A DNA stretch of 64,000 nucleotides from Marinicellulosiphila megalodicopiae. GTDB lineage: Bacteria > Pseudomonadota > Gammaproteobacteria > Pseudomonadales > Natronospirillaceae. Both the position numbers and the translations under genes were made by a program. How positions within the stretch are numbered: the first letter of the stretch is position 1; each line of letters opens with the position of its first letter. Under the pieces are notes generated by a model, which saw nothing but the letters and a program-made list of their open reading frames with translations, had not been told where the DNA came from and did not search any database. The stretch covers positions 2,542,001 through 2,606,000 of the forward strand of contig NZ_AP023087.1 of the NCBI RefSeq assembly GCF_045862395.1, in the 5' to 3' direction. Of the stretch, positions 19,327-28,765 are shown piece by piece.

Positions 19327-20055
19327 CTATCGACCTCTTTTTAATAAATACCTTTCAGATTCAGAAACCATTTCAAAGATCCAAAAATCATCTATGGCAC
19401 CTCTTGAATGAGGTGTAATTGTTAAATAGTGACTTTCTCCATTAACCTCTTTGGTTATTAGCCAATGCCCTGTCATTCTTTTTTCCTTACTTGCATTCAA
19501 ACCACTTACTTCACTTTCAAATTTTTCAACATTTAAAGTTAAATCTTCCTGATCAGTATAATTAATTAGCCTTTTTTTATTTTTCACCATGAAATTCAAG
19601 TATGAATTAGGTAATAACGACAAATGAGAGTGTTTATAGTTTTTAAATAACTTACACCCATCAAATTTAATATTATTTTTTAATAGACTGGTTGAGTTAG
19701 CTGAGTATTTATCGCCTTCAAGCATTTTAACTACATCAAAAAAAACTTCTGTATTTAATTGGCATTTACGATTAATTGTAGCCCTACGTAAAAATGTTAT
19801 TTGAGAAAGTAAAAACAACGATATTCTCTTAGAATATTTTGAATTATAAATATCATAATTAGACCGCTTTACTTCATCTAACCACCAATGCTTATTTTCA
19901 ATCCCTCTAAATAAATTAAATTCACGCCCCCTTGGTAATTTATCACCTATTTTATGCCGATATAAATATTCAACAACCCGATTTCTATCATACACTTTAG
20001 GGATTTTTTTAAATTGTTTATCAAAAGCATCATTTACTTCATTGTCAGCTATCAT
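19327..20055 (-). CDS. Unknown protein encoded after the HNH-like gene
   Basis: A 242-residue basic soluble protein of no family I recognise. It has a Lys/Tyr-rich N-terminal half and a C-terminal segment with GHWLITKEVNGESHYLTITP and DDFWIFEMVS. It follows the 20091 gene by 35 bp on the same strand, so the two probably form a small operon. The last codons (RGR and stop) lie at the group II intron junction, so the natural C-terminus may have been altered by the insertion. Confidence 0.55.
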   Translation of the reverse strand: MIADNEVNDAFDKQFKKIPKVYDRNRVVEYLYRHKIGDKLPRGREFNLFRGIENKHWWLDEVKRSNYDIYNSKYSKRISLFLLSQITFLRRATINRKCQLNTEVFFDVVKMLEGDKYSANSTSLLKNNIKFDGCKLFKNYKHSHLSLLPNSYLNFMVKNKKRLINYTDQEDLTLNVEKFESEVSGLNASKEKRMTGHWLITKEVNGESHYLTITPHSRGAIDDFWIFEMVSESERYLLKRGR

Positions 20056-20090
20056 TTCATTCCTATTTATCTTGTAATGGTATAATGAAT

Positions 20091-20726
20091 TTAGGCTAGA
20101 ATTTTTTTATTTAGAACAAAGAAAAAATTAAATGATTTAAATAATTGAATAAAACAAACCAAATTTGAGCCCTGAAGTTTAACAAACATGTATTCAATAG
20201 AATTAGCATTCACAGACATTAATTCGCGCCCTTTCATGCCATCAAGTATTTCCACCTTAAGACTTGGATGTATCTTATCCAATAAAAACAAACTAATATC
20301 AAACTCACTAATAAGAACTTGTTTAAATTCTTTAAAAAATAAACCTTTAACAATCCGCTCAATTGAAAATATAAATTCACTTTTATATTCTTCGGGGATT
20401 TTAAATATTCCTATATTCTCCCCTGACTTTCCATTCATTTCATAACGAGTATTTTCATCGACCAGTCGATCAAGCCTCTTATTATTACTAAGTGTAGAGC
20501 CAACACTTTTATAAATTTCATCAGTCCACGGGCTAGATGCAATTAGACCTATTATTACCTTTGTAAGCTCATCAGAATCACTAGAACCATTATTACATTG
20601 AGCGCATGCTAGCAAAGTATTAAAAGGTACAATTTTAGATCTTATTGATTTTGGGTAAAGTGATCTTTGAGGTAAATGTTCCTTCGTTAATTTATCTTGT
20701 TTTCCACATAATTGACATTTTTTCAT
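20091..20726 (-). CDS. HNH-endonuclease-like zinc protein
   Basis: The N-terminus has a compact Cys/His pattern: CQLC at 4-7, KEHLPQRS at 15-22 and CAQCNNGSS at about 41-49. This is the layout of HNH/McrA-type nucleases with a structural zinc (CxxC...H...CxxCN). The remaining ~160 residues are a low-GC helical/beta region with no recognised domain. It is 211 residues with ATG start and is paired with the gene at 19327. A defence or mobile-element role is plausible from the HNH motif and context, but not shown. Confidence 0.6.
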   Translation of the reverse strand: MKKCQLCGKQDKLTKEHLPQRSLYPKSIRSKIVPFNTLLACAQCNNGSSDSDELTKVIIGLIASSPWTDEIYKSVGSTLSNNKRLDRLVDENTRYEMNGKSGENIGIFKIPEEYKSEFIFSIERIVKGLFFKEFKQVLISEFDISLFLLDKIHPSLKVEILDGMKGRELMSVNANSIEYMFVKLQGSNLVCFIQLFKSFNFFFVLNKKILA

Positions 20727-20907
20727 ATTTCATTAACCATAAATAATAAGACTAAATTAACTGGATGAACACTGAATACAACACATCATCAGATAGATAT
20801 AATTTTTTCATTAAATAGGGTAAATTGACTTCAGACCGCACGAACACCTTAGTGATGCCCGGAGTCAAACTTTGCCCCCTTTTTTTTATGCAATCTAGTT
20901 GTTCGAA

Positions 20908-22080
20908 TTAATTTACAAACTTACATTCAAAGGTATCGAATTGCTTTATATCTTTAATTTTATTTATTTCGTCCAATATAAATAGATGTGTATTGAAGTA
21001 CTCCATGTCCCCATCATATTCACCCCAAAAATCAACTCTGGCATTTATGTGAAAATATTCAATCAATGATTCATCGTAACTGAAACACTCTAAATAATTT
21101 AAACTCTCTTCTTTTACCCAATCATTACTATTAAAGTAAAAGTGAAATTTATATTCATTTATTTTAATATAAAAATGCCTATCACTCACCTTTTGAAGCT
21201 TTCCAGATATACTTTCAGAAAATCCGTCTAAAGTTACATACAATTCTTTAAACTGCTTTAACGTCTCAAACGTGAACCAATACTTATATGAGGAAAAATC
21301 ACCATAATATGAGTGTCGTTCAACTCTGTTATTAAATTTTTCAATGAAATCATTTCGTGCATTTGAATTGGTTATTTTATAAGGCTTAAATTTCGTAAGC
21401 TTTAATTCATTCCATAATCGCTCTTTATTAAGATTCTGTGTATTTTCAATCGCTTCAAAATCACCATCCTTAATTATTTTTATTATATGATCAAAATCTG
21501 TAGATTTTTGTCGAATCCTTTTTTCTAGCTCTCTATCATATATATAATCATCTATTGATTCTAACTGACTCAATGCCTTATCCCATTCTTTATTAGCCAT
21601 GTATAAATACGCTAAGTCATCTCTATCAAATATTGCATTATGAATATAGATTCCAGAATCTGTATTTTTAATATCACTCATTAAATCATGCATTTCTAAC
21701 AAACTATTAACATCACCAGTTGAATCAAACCACGGTAAAATTATACGTAGTATTTCAGATTGTAACTCTTCAAAACATAATTGAGCTTTGATTCTAATTT
21801 CGAATGAAAATGGAAAAATGAAACTTGAGAACCCTCCAAGTCTTTCTCCACCCACAGGAAAAAACCTTGAATTGTAAAACTTTATTGGCGTATTAGAGAC
21901 GGCAACATAAAACATTCCATTACCCCACCTTGATTTGTCAAAATTTATTGCTTGTAATACCCCACCCTCAGTTAATCTAACAACATTATTTGTATTGTAC
22001 TTCCTAAATCCATAGTCTTTTAATGGCTTAGAAATATATTGAGTAATTGCTTTTCCGAAATATTTTTTTGAACTATACAT
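20908..22080 (-). CDS. DUF4304-like protein
   Basis: A 390-residue soluble protein. Its N-terminal ~150 residues (ISKPLKDYGFRKYNTNNVVR, then LQAINFDKSRWGNGMFYVAV) fit DUF4304, a domain of unknown function common in polymorphic-toxin and immunity neighbourhoods. The C-terminal half has a TPR-like or helical stretch (RDDLAYLYMANKEWDKALSQL) and an unassigned region. It is a single gene, with nested hairpins of the mksB 3' end downstream of its neighbour. Its AT content and lack of core neighbours suggest horizontally acquired DNA. Confidence 0.65.
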   Translation of the reverse strand: MYSSKKYFGKAITQYISKPLKDYGFRKYNTNNVVRLTEGGVLQAINFDKSRWGNGMFYVAVSNTPIKFYNSRFFPVGGERLGGFSSFIFPFSFEIRIKAQLCFEELQSEILRIILPWFDSTGDVNSLLEMHDLMSDIKNTDSGIYIHNAIFDRDDLAYLYMANKEWDKALSQLESIDDYIYDRELEKRIRQKSTDFDHIIKIIKDGDFEAIENTQNLNKERLWNELKLTKFKPYKITNSNARNDFIEKFNNRVERHSYYGDFSSYKYWFTFETLKQFKELYVTLDGFSESISGKLQKVSDRHFYIKINEYKFHFYFNSNDWVKEESLNYLECFSYDESLIEYFHINARVDFWGEYDGDMEYFNTHLFILDEINKIKDIKQFDTFECKFVN

Positions 22081-22397
22081 TTTTAAACCTTAATCTAATT
22101 ATTTAAAATAATTTCATACCTAATACATAAAAAATAGAGCAAAGCCAATAGAGTCAGATCTCGACTTCATACTTCACTAGTATAAAAAATAATCTAACAG
22201 TATCAATCTGCACTGAGTCATCAGAATGAGATAGCAATACTTTCATACAAAAATGAGAGCAAGCTCTCACCCACATAAATCAAACTAACAAGCACATGGA
22301 TGTGCGTAATGCGTAGCTTTGCTCTTTAAGTTTTATTAATTAAAAAACTATTAATAAAAGAGTCAGAACGACTTGAATTAAACTTAAAGAGCAACTT
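22081..22397. other. Intergenic region with nested inverted repeats (mksFEB 3' end)
   Basis: There is no gene. At 22319-22395 the arms TTGCTCTTTAAGTTT and AAACTTAAAGAGCAA enclose a second hairpin, TTTTATTAAT/ATTAATAAAA. The structure directly follows the mksB stop and probably ends the mksFEB transcript. A separate GAGAGC-AA-GCTCTC hairpin lies near 22255. Confidence 0.6.
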
Positions 22398-25300
22398 TTA
22401 AAGCTCTTCCAAAAAATCCAACTCAGCCTGCTTACGAATAATCTTACGATGGTTCGCCCATAACGTTTTTATATTCTCTTCATTACAAGTTTGTCTATCC
22501 ACCAACACTCGAGTATTCAGTGTCCCAATTTTTTTACCATTGGCCATGGGCACTTTGGTGAATACAAATTGGTTTGAGATCAAATCCATAAAGGGTCCTG
22601 ACTTGCTGGTTGGCATAATGAACAACAATTGCAGACCTTGGGTTTTGGTTAGGTAGTTGATGACTTCTTTTGAACGGGTTTCGTCCATTTTTGAGAAGGC
22701 TTCATCAACTAATACCATTCGTAAATGGCTGTCCCCTTCGTTAAATTTAAACGCGCTGGTGATGGCGGCTGAACGAATAATGTAGGCTGGGGTTTCTAGC
22801 TGTCCACCTGAGCCTGTACCATATTGGCTTAATGCTATTGGGTCTTTACCTAATGGCTCTTTGTAGATTTCGTAGTTTCTGTAATTACGGTAATCACTTA
22901 AACGCTCTAATTCGCGCATGGCTTTTTGGGCGTCTTCGTCAAGTAACATGCTTAATAATTGGTCACGCACACGCTTAGATTGATCAGACAATTCACTATT
23001 AAATAAATTTTGCCCTTCGCCTAGTTCCGGATTATTTATAATCTCTTTAAAGAAATTCCAGTATTCTTTAAATTCTGGAATCCACTGCCAGTCGAATCTG
23101 TATTTTTCTTGATCGGCACCAAAACGGTGATGCTCTAATTCTTTGTTTAAATCTTGTAATATGTTTTTACCATCGTTAATGGCTTGGTAAATACTGTGAC
23201 ATAAATTTAAGACAAAGGCGTTGGAGAAATCGTCTTTTAGTTTTAATAACTGGTCTGATTTTTCTACCAATATGTTGTTTTCAAGTTTGTTTTGCACGCG
23301 ATCAATTTCACGGGTTAGGTGACATATTTGCGCAAAAAATTCTTGGTCGTGATTTAAGCTGTGATTGGGGGTAAACACAATTAAATGCGAGCCTTGCGCG
23401 TTTTGGTTATGTTCCACCACTTTGCGCTCTAAATCGTACGACTTAGAGTTTAACTCTTGTAATACAGTGTTTAATTGCTGATCAATAATTTGTTGGGTGA
23501 CTTGCCCTGCTTGTTCATCTGCTTGCTCTAAACGTTTTTCGTAATCAAAATCCGCCCATATTTTTTGAATCGCTTGCAAATCTTCTTCGCGTTTTTCTAC
23601 AATTTCTAATGAATTTTCTTGATCTTTGGATAAGTTTTCACAATCTTTGTCTACTAATTTTAATGAGTTTTCAAGCTCACCTGACAGCACATCAAATTTT
23701 GAAATAATTTGATCAATTTCCACTTCTTTTTGTTTTAATTGAGCAAACTCCACTTCTAAGTCTTTAAAATCCGCTAAATCCATTTGTTGTAATTGGTTTT
23801 CAGCCTGTTGAATTTTACGACGAGTTTGCAGCATATTTTCAATGGTTTGCCCGTAAGACAACGTACGCAATTGATTCACTGAAAACAAAAATTGTTGCAC
23901 GTCTTTTAAAACTTGCTCTGCCTGATTGGCAAGTATCGCTAATTGATTTAACTCTTTCTTTTTAGCAGCTAACGCGCGCTCACGTGCACCTTGACCAAAC
24001 ACTAATTCGCTGTCGGCCATATCACAACGAAACATCGCATAACCGCCTGAACCCATGCCATTTGCTGTGAGTCCTCGACGTGTTTTTGCTAATTCTCGTG
24101 CGTCTTTTACTTGCTCGACATTGGCGTACATGGCGGTTAAATAACTTTTAGCCGTGGCGTGTTCAAACTGCATTAAATGAATAATCGATTGTTTGCTTAA
24201 GCGTACTTTGTCACTGTCTTGTTTGGTTTTTGAGCCTTGAATAATACGTGCACGGGAATCTGATTTACTCATGTTTCGTACAATGGAAATCGCTTCGGCT
24301 TCAAATTCGCTATTCACCAAAATTGAATAACGCGCCCCACCAATGTAGCCTTCAATAGACGACTGCCAGTCTGGGTCGATCACTTCAACGTAATCACATA
24401 ACACACGCGGATCAGCCTGTGGACACTCACGACGAATGGCCTCTAGTGCTGCTTTGGTGTACATCGGATAATTGACCTGCGCGGTTTCTAGTGCGTCGGT
24501 GTCGACTTGTTTTTGTTTAATTTGACGACGAATTTTTTCAAGATTTTGTTCTTTAGTGGCTTTTAAGCTTTGTAATTGATCGCGCAGTGACTGTCCTGAT
24601 TTTTGAGTATTAGGATTAAACCAAACCTCATACCAGTCGTTTACTTTTTTCTCACTGATTAACGCTTGGTCTAAATGATCTTCTAATGGCGCAATATCAA
24701 TCCAGTCTTGACCCAAAAGTTGATTCACATCTAATGGCGTTTGTTCGGCTAAATCTGCCATGTCTTTTGCTTGTTTCATCAATAATTTGTCATTTAACGC
24801 AGGTACATCCATAGCAAATGATTGATGATTTAATCCTTTAAATATTTCTTTAGAGGCTTCTAACGCTTTTTGCATGGCGTGATTTTGCTCTAACAATGGT
24901 TTGGCTAATTGTTGTAATTGGTCATTACCTTGGTTAATTAACTGCTCGCAATGATCTTTTTCTTGTAACGTTTCGATGCCTTGACGCTTGGCCTCTAATG
25001 CTAATAATTGATCACGAATGGCAATTCGACGATCTTGGTTAATGATTTTATCGCGCCCGGTGTTTTCGATTTGGTCACGTAATTGTTTTTGTTTTTCTTT
25101 AATTTCTAAGTATTGTTTTTGCTGTAACACGTAGCGGTTTTTTTCAGCCAAATAACTTAATACATGATGCTCGGTCCATTGGTCGATATAACTTTGTGCT
25201 TTAATTTTTGAGTGGCTTAAATTTTCAATGGTGGCTTTTAATTGGCTGGCGTCGGACTCCATGGCATAAATGGTTTTCATTAAGTCCGACACATTTCGAA

Positions 25301-26036
25301 TGGCCTCACCTAAATCTTTACGCTCTAAAATTTCGTTAGCCACAAATCCGTTAATGGATTTAACCGGTTTATAGGCCATAAAACGCGAAAATGCACGGGC
25401 GGCATTTAACGCTTCACGCTCTGACACACTCTCATGCATCCCTTTTAACGCACCATAAAAACGTCTTAGGTATTGGCGTTTGGTGTCGTATTTTTCAACT
25501 GCCTTTTCGCCTAGTTTGTGTTGCAGTTTTTTACGCAAATGATCTAAACGCACCACTTGTTTGGTTGAGCCTTCTTCGCTGACTAAATCATTCAAATGCA
25601 ATTGCGTGTCTTGTAATATAAAAAACTGCAAATCGTTTTGACGCGCTTGTGCAACCGCGCCTGCTTTATCTAACGTGGCACTGATTCCAATTAATGCGGT
25701 AAACGGTAACGCCGATTCACCTTGAGTCGGTGCAAAATACGCGGCTAAATATCCCACTGCGCCGTCGGGTCTGGCGTATGCGCCGTCATCACAACCTAAA
25801 ACATAACTGGCCAACGTTCGTACAGTTTTATTACGCCCTCGTTGTGAGGCTTCGTCTTGACCTGGGTTGTAGGCAAACACATTGTCGTGCGCCGCGGTCA
25901 TAATGGTTTGGATCGCATCGGCTGCGGTGGTTTTACCTGAACCGTTACCACCTGATAATAAATTAATTGGCCCAAAGTCAAATTCTAAGGCTGGGATGTT
26001 GCCCCAGTTAACGTAAATAAACTTCTTAAGATACAT
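22398..26036 (-). CDS. mksB: MksB/JetC, SMC-like condensin ATPase
   Basis: This is the large ATPase of a MukBEF-like bacterial condensin (MksBEF; JetC in Wadjet nomenclature). It has 1212 residues with an N-terminal Walker A (GGNGSGKTT at 29-37) and a long central coiled coil of roughly 200-500 and 650-1000. A hinge-like globular segment lies around DYVEVIDPDWQSSIEGYIGG. An ABC-type signature (YGTGSGGQLETPA) and C-terminal Walker B MVLVDEAFSKMDE at 1107-1119 complete the head. The start overlaps mksE by 11 bp. It acts with MksF and MksE in chromosome compaction or, with MksG/JetD, in plasmid restriction. Confidence 0.93.
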   Translation of the reverse strand: MYLKKFIYVNWGNIPALEFDFGPINLLSGGNGSGKTTAADAIQTIMTAAHDNVFAYNPGQDEASQRGRNKTVRTLASYVLGCDDGAYARPDGAVGYLAAYFAPTQGESALPFTALIGISATLDKAGAVAQARQNDLQFFILQDTQLHLNDLVSEEGSTKQVVRLDHLRKKLQHKLGEKAVEKYDTKRQYLRRFYGALKGMHESVSEREALNAARAFSRFMAYKPVKSINGFVANEILERKDLGEAIRNVSDLMKTIYAMESDASQLKATIENLSHSKIKAQSYIDQWTEHHVLSYLAEKNRYVLQQKQYLEIKEKQKQLRDQIENTGRDKIINQDRRIAIRDQLLALEAKRQGIETLQEKDHCEQLINQGNDQLQQLAKPLLEQNHAMQKALEASKEIFKGLNHQSFAMDVPALNDKLLMKQAKDMADLAEQTPLDVNQLLGQDWIDIAPLEDHLDQALISEKKVNDWYEVWFNPNTQKSGQSLRDQLQSLKATKEQNLEKIRRQIKQKQVDTDALETAQVNYPMYTKAALEAIRRECPQADPRVLCDYVEVIDPDWQSSIEGYIGGARYSILVNSEFEAEAISIVRNMSKSDSRARIIQGSKTKQDSDKVRLSKQSIIHLMQFEHATAKSYLTAMYANVEQVKDARELAKTRRGLTANGMGSGGYAMFRCDMADSELVFGQGARERALAAKKKELNQLAILANQAEQVLKDVQQFLFSVNQLRTLSYGQTIENMLQTRRKIQQAENQLQQMDLADFKDLEVEFAQLKQKEVEIDQIISKFDVLSGELENSLKLVDKDCENLSKDQENSLEIVEKREEDLQAIQKIWADFDYEKRLEQADEQAGQVTQQIIDQQLNTVLQELNSKSYDLERKVVEHNQNAQGSHLIVFTPNHSLNHDQEFFAQICHLTREIDRVQNKLENNILVEKSDQLLKLKDDFSNAFVLNLCHSIYQAINDGKNILQDLNKELEHHRFGADQEKYRFDWQWIPEFKEYWNFFKEIINNPELGEGQNLFNSELSDQSKRVRDQLLSMLLDEDAQKAMRELERLSDYRNYRNYEIYKEPLGKDPIALSQYGTGSGGQLETPAYIIRSAAITSAFKFNEGDSHLRMVLVDEAFSKMDETRSKEVINYLTKTQGLQLLFIMPTSKSGPFMDLISNQFVFTKVPMANGKKIGTLNTRVLVDRQTCNEENIKTLWANHRKIIRKQAELDFLEEL

Positions 26037-26919
26037 CGCTTATTCCTTTTTCTTGGTCGTGGCTTTTATCAGAGTTTTGTTCAGAGTTTTGCTCAGAGTT
26101 TTGCTCAGTGTCTTGGTCTTCATTTTGTTGATGATCGTCATTGTGGTCGTCATCGCCATCGAGAACGTAGTCATCTTCTTTATCGGTTATTTGAACCACT
26201 TCTGCCGCTTCAAATAACTCACCGCTTTGTTCACTGGCTTTTTGTTTTGAATCATTTTCTTGAGTGTCGTTAAGTAAATCGTCTTCCAAATCACTAGGCG
26301 CTAATAATAATTCTGATAACACCGCATCACTGACAAAGCTTAATATTTGTGGGCGAATACGTAACCATAAATCGTTGCTTTCAAATTGACTGTCTTCGGT
26401 ATTCATTTGAATTAATCGCAATTGGCGTAAACGTTTAAACAATACTTTGCGATCATTCATTTGTTCTGGTAACTGACGCTTTAACATATTTTTCATGGCA
26501 ATGGCGATGTCTTCTAACGACGTCAGGGCATTGGCTGACTCGTCGATTTCACCTTCGCGTACTGCTTTATCGTAGAGCGCACGTAGTATTAAAACAAGGG
26601 CCACTTCAGACTGTGACAGTCTTGTTCTTAAGCCTGTATTAAAAGGCCCTTCTTCGTCTTGCATACCCGGAATTTGCGCCCCTGGTGGAAATAAACGCAC
26701 GTATTTAAAACGCGTTTGATGTTCAATACGAATACCCGATAATGAAAAATAATCACCAATTAACTCTTCGACACGCACAAAACGGTCATACAATATTTGT
26801 TCAACTTGGCTGTCATCGCGACATAACACGCCGTAATCCATCAGACGAATAATTAATTCACTCAGCTCTTTTTGGCTTAAGCCTTCTTTTTCTAATTTTT
26901 GTTCAATTGCATTTAACAT
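26026..26919 (-). CDS. mksE: MksE/JetB, MukE-like winged-helix subunit (DUF4194) with acidic tail
   Basis: This accessory subunit bridges the kleisin and the SMC heads in MksBEF/Wadjet complexes. Residues 1-215 match the DUF4194 pattern (FSLSGIRIEHQTRFKYVRLF, LSQSEVALVLILRALYD). The last ~80 residues form a very acidic Asp/Glu/Gln/Asn tail with repeated QNSEQNSEQNS, unusual for this family. The gene lies between mksF (148-bp gap) and mksB (11-bp overlap). Confidence 0.9.
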   Translation of the reverse strand: MLNAIEQKLEKEGLSQKELSELIIRLMDYGVLCRDDSQVEQILYDRFVRVEELIGDYFSLSGIRIEHQTRFKYVRLFPPGAQIPGMQDEEGPFNTGLRTRLSQSEVALVLILRALYDKAVREGEIDESANALTSLEDIAIAMKNMLKRQLPEQMNDRKVLFKRLRQLRLIQMNTEDSQFESNDLWLRIRPQILSFVSDAVLSELLLAPSDLEDDLLNDTQENDSKQKASEQSGELFEAAEVVQITDKEDDYVLDGDDDHNDDHQQNEDQDTEQNSEQNSEQNSDKSHDQEKGISDVS

Positions 26920-27010
26920 AGTTTGTTCACTTTTTTTTAACTGTCTTATATTTATTCGCAGTTAATTCGTTTAAATTTATAATGTTTCGAACCTTTTTAT
27001 TGACGCAAAC

Positions 27011-27055
27011 ACGAATTTTGTTCCAGACAAATTCGATGTACCTACATCCCTGTAG
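27011..27055. repeat. Short inverted repeats between mksF and mksE
   Basis: GAATTTTGT-TCCA-GACAAATTC and CCTACA-TCCC-TGTAGG form two adjacent small hairpins in the 148-bp mksF-mksE gap. The sequence TCCCTGTAGGCAA(C/A)GCT recurs near 36888. They may tune mksF versus mksE expression. Confidence 0.45.
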
Positions 27056-27067
27056 GCAACGCTCGAG

Positions 27068-28501
27068 CTACGGTATTTCGCTTTCGTGAAACGAAATCAC
27101 AAATTCATCATAAGATTGTAAATATTCATTGCTGACAATATTGCCAGTAGGTTCAATATTAAATAGACGTGCAGCACCATCACTGGATTGACTGGCCGCT
27201 TCAATGGCGTGGGTTAATACCAATAAGTCTTGTGCACTTTGTATGGGAATGTCTTTAGTGCTGACTTGATTGTGCGTCATTAATTGTTCGGTTAAAAATG
27301 TGCGAATGGCACTGTCATTAATAAAAAACGCTTGATCCAACATTTGTTGAATGTACATTTCTTTATGAGCCATCGGGTCAAAATCGCCGCCCTCGTCCAT
27401 AAACATATCAATATTATTGTGTTTACGTTTAGCGTGTAAAAACACATTGGCCGGATCAATAAACCCAACATTCATTTGTGTGAGTTTTGTGCCTGTCCTG
27501 TCTAAACGCTCCGCTTGTTCTTCAGGCGATAACGCGCTTAATTTTTGGCAAATATCAATGACATCATTATGTTGTTGGCTGGCTATAAAACTCATTTGAC
27601 GAATAATAATGTCGGCGCGTTTTGTAAAACTTTGCAGCGCACTTCGCACTTGGGGCAACATCGCGTCGCTGGCGTTTTTAATTCGTTGTTCGATGGTGTC
27701 TAATAAATCGATATAAATTGAATTGTTGTCCTGAAGCATTTCAGGAAATAACTGACGCAAACGACGCTCGGCCACCACTTTAAAATCATTCTTTTTGCGT
27801 TTTAATTTTTGGGTAATATCGCAAATACGGTCGCGGTATTTTTCAACACTATCAGCTGATAAACGAATCGACAAATCCGACTCAAAGCGTTTTTCCATAA
27901 AATCAAAAAACTGTTCGGCGGCTTGTTCCACCATTTGCGAATTACCCGCCTCACGAATTAAATCGCGACGACGCTCTTCAAGCTCGGCAATCACATCGGT
28001 AAAATCCGACACAATACGCTCCGAAAACTCCCAAGCATCAATCAAATCGTATACATCGTCGCTGACTAAAAACGCATTTAACGCATTTAATGTGTTACGC
28101 GTATTACGTTGGCGTGTACGAGAAGCGCGAGCGGTGTGAATAAACGGCTCAGTAAATAGTCGGCCATAGCGCGAAAACGCAAAGCTTGATTGCAACGTGG
28201 CGTCATCGACTTGTTTTTCGATCCAACCACATTCAATAAGCTGATTTAAGATGTAACCGGCTTGTTCGCGCTCGTTTTTAAAACGCTGTTCGTTTTCTTC
28301 AAAGCCTAACAATATGGGCGCACGCACCAGCGCCTCTTGGAAAACGTCCAAAATTTGCTCACGAGTCAGTAACTGCGCGTAATCAACCTTACTGGCACTA
28401 AACTGAACTTGATAAAGCTGCGTAAGACATTCACGAATTTGCTCGCGATACTTACTCGTTAACGGCCTAAAAAACTGCTGACGTTCGTCTTGAAAGAACA
28501 T
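27068..28501 (-). CDS. mksF: MksF/JetA, kleisin subunit
   Basis: This is the kleisin-like subunit of MksBEF condensin, of the JetA family. It is about 477 residues from ATG 28501, chosen because AGG lies 5 bases upstream; the longer frame begins with TTG at 28519. An N-terminal winged-helix region (FFRPLTSKYREQIRECLTQL), a middle helical part with FAFSRYGRLFTEPFIHTARA, and a helical bundle with coiled-coil character (DFTDVIAELEERRRDLIRE) are seen. First gene of the mksFEB operon. No jetD/mksG nuclease is nearby. Confidence 0.9.
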   Translation of the reverse strand: MFFQDERQQFFRPLTSKYREQIRECLTQLYQVQFSASKVDYAQLLTREQILDVFQEALVRAPILLGFEENEQRFKNEREQAGYILNQLIECGWIEKQVDDATLQSSFAFSRYGRLFTEPFIHTARASRTRQRNTRNTLNALNAFLVSDDVYDLIDAWEFSERIVSDFTDVIAELEERRRDLIREAGNSQMVEQAAEQFFDFMEKRFESDLSIRLSADSVEKYRDRICDITQKLKRKKNDFKVVAERRLRQLFPEMLQDNNSIYIDLLDTIEQRIKNASDAMLPQVRSALQSFTKRADIIIRQMSFIASQQHNDVIDICQKLSALSPEEQAERLDRTGTKLTQMNVGFIDPANVFLHAKRKHNNIDMFMDEGGDFDPMAHKEMYIQQMLDQAFFINDSAIRTFLTEQLMTHNQVSTKDIPIQSAQDLLVLTHAIEAASQSSDGAARLFNIEPTGNIVSNEYLQSYDEFVISFHESEIP

Positions 28502-28765
28502 ATCATCCTGTCGATGCAAAAAAGTCGTCTAATTTACTGCATTTGCCCCATTGGATGCCACTGTAAAATCCATTTTTTTTTGCGACAATTCGGCTTGCGT
28601 CCAACTTTGCGCATGAGTTCGTTGGAAAATTCGCTTTTACATCGGTAAACTGTTTTTTTAAGCGTTGAATCGCCCTTATTTTGTACACTATTTAAACAGA
28701 TGCACAGCGAGCTGTTTTTAAATGATGTAACCCTACCCGACCCATTTCTAATTGGAGCCCCACCT

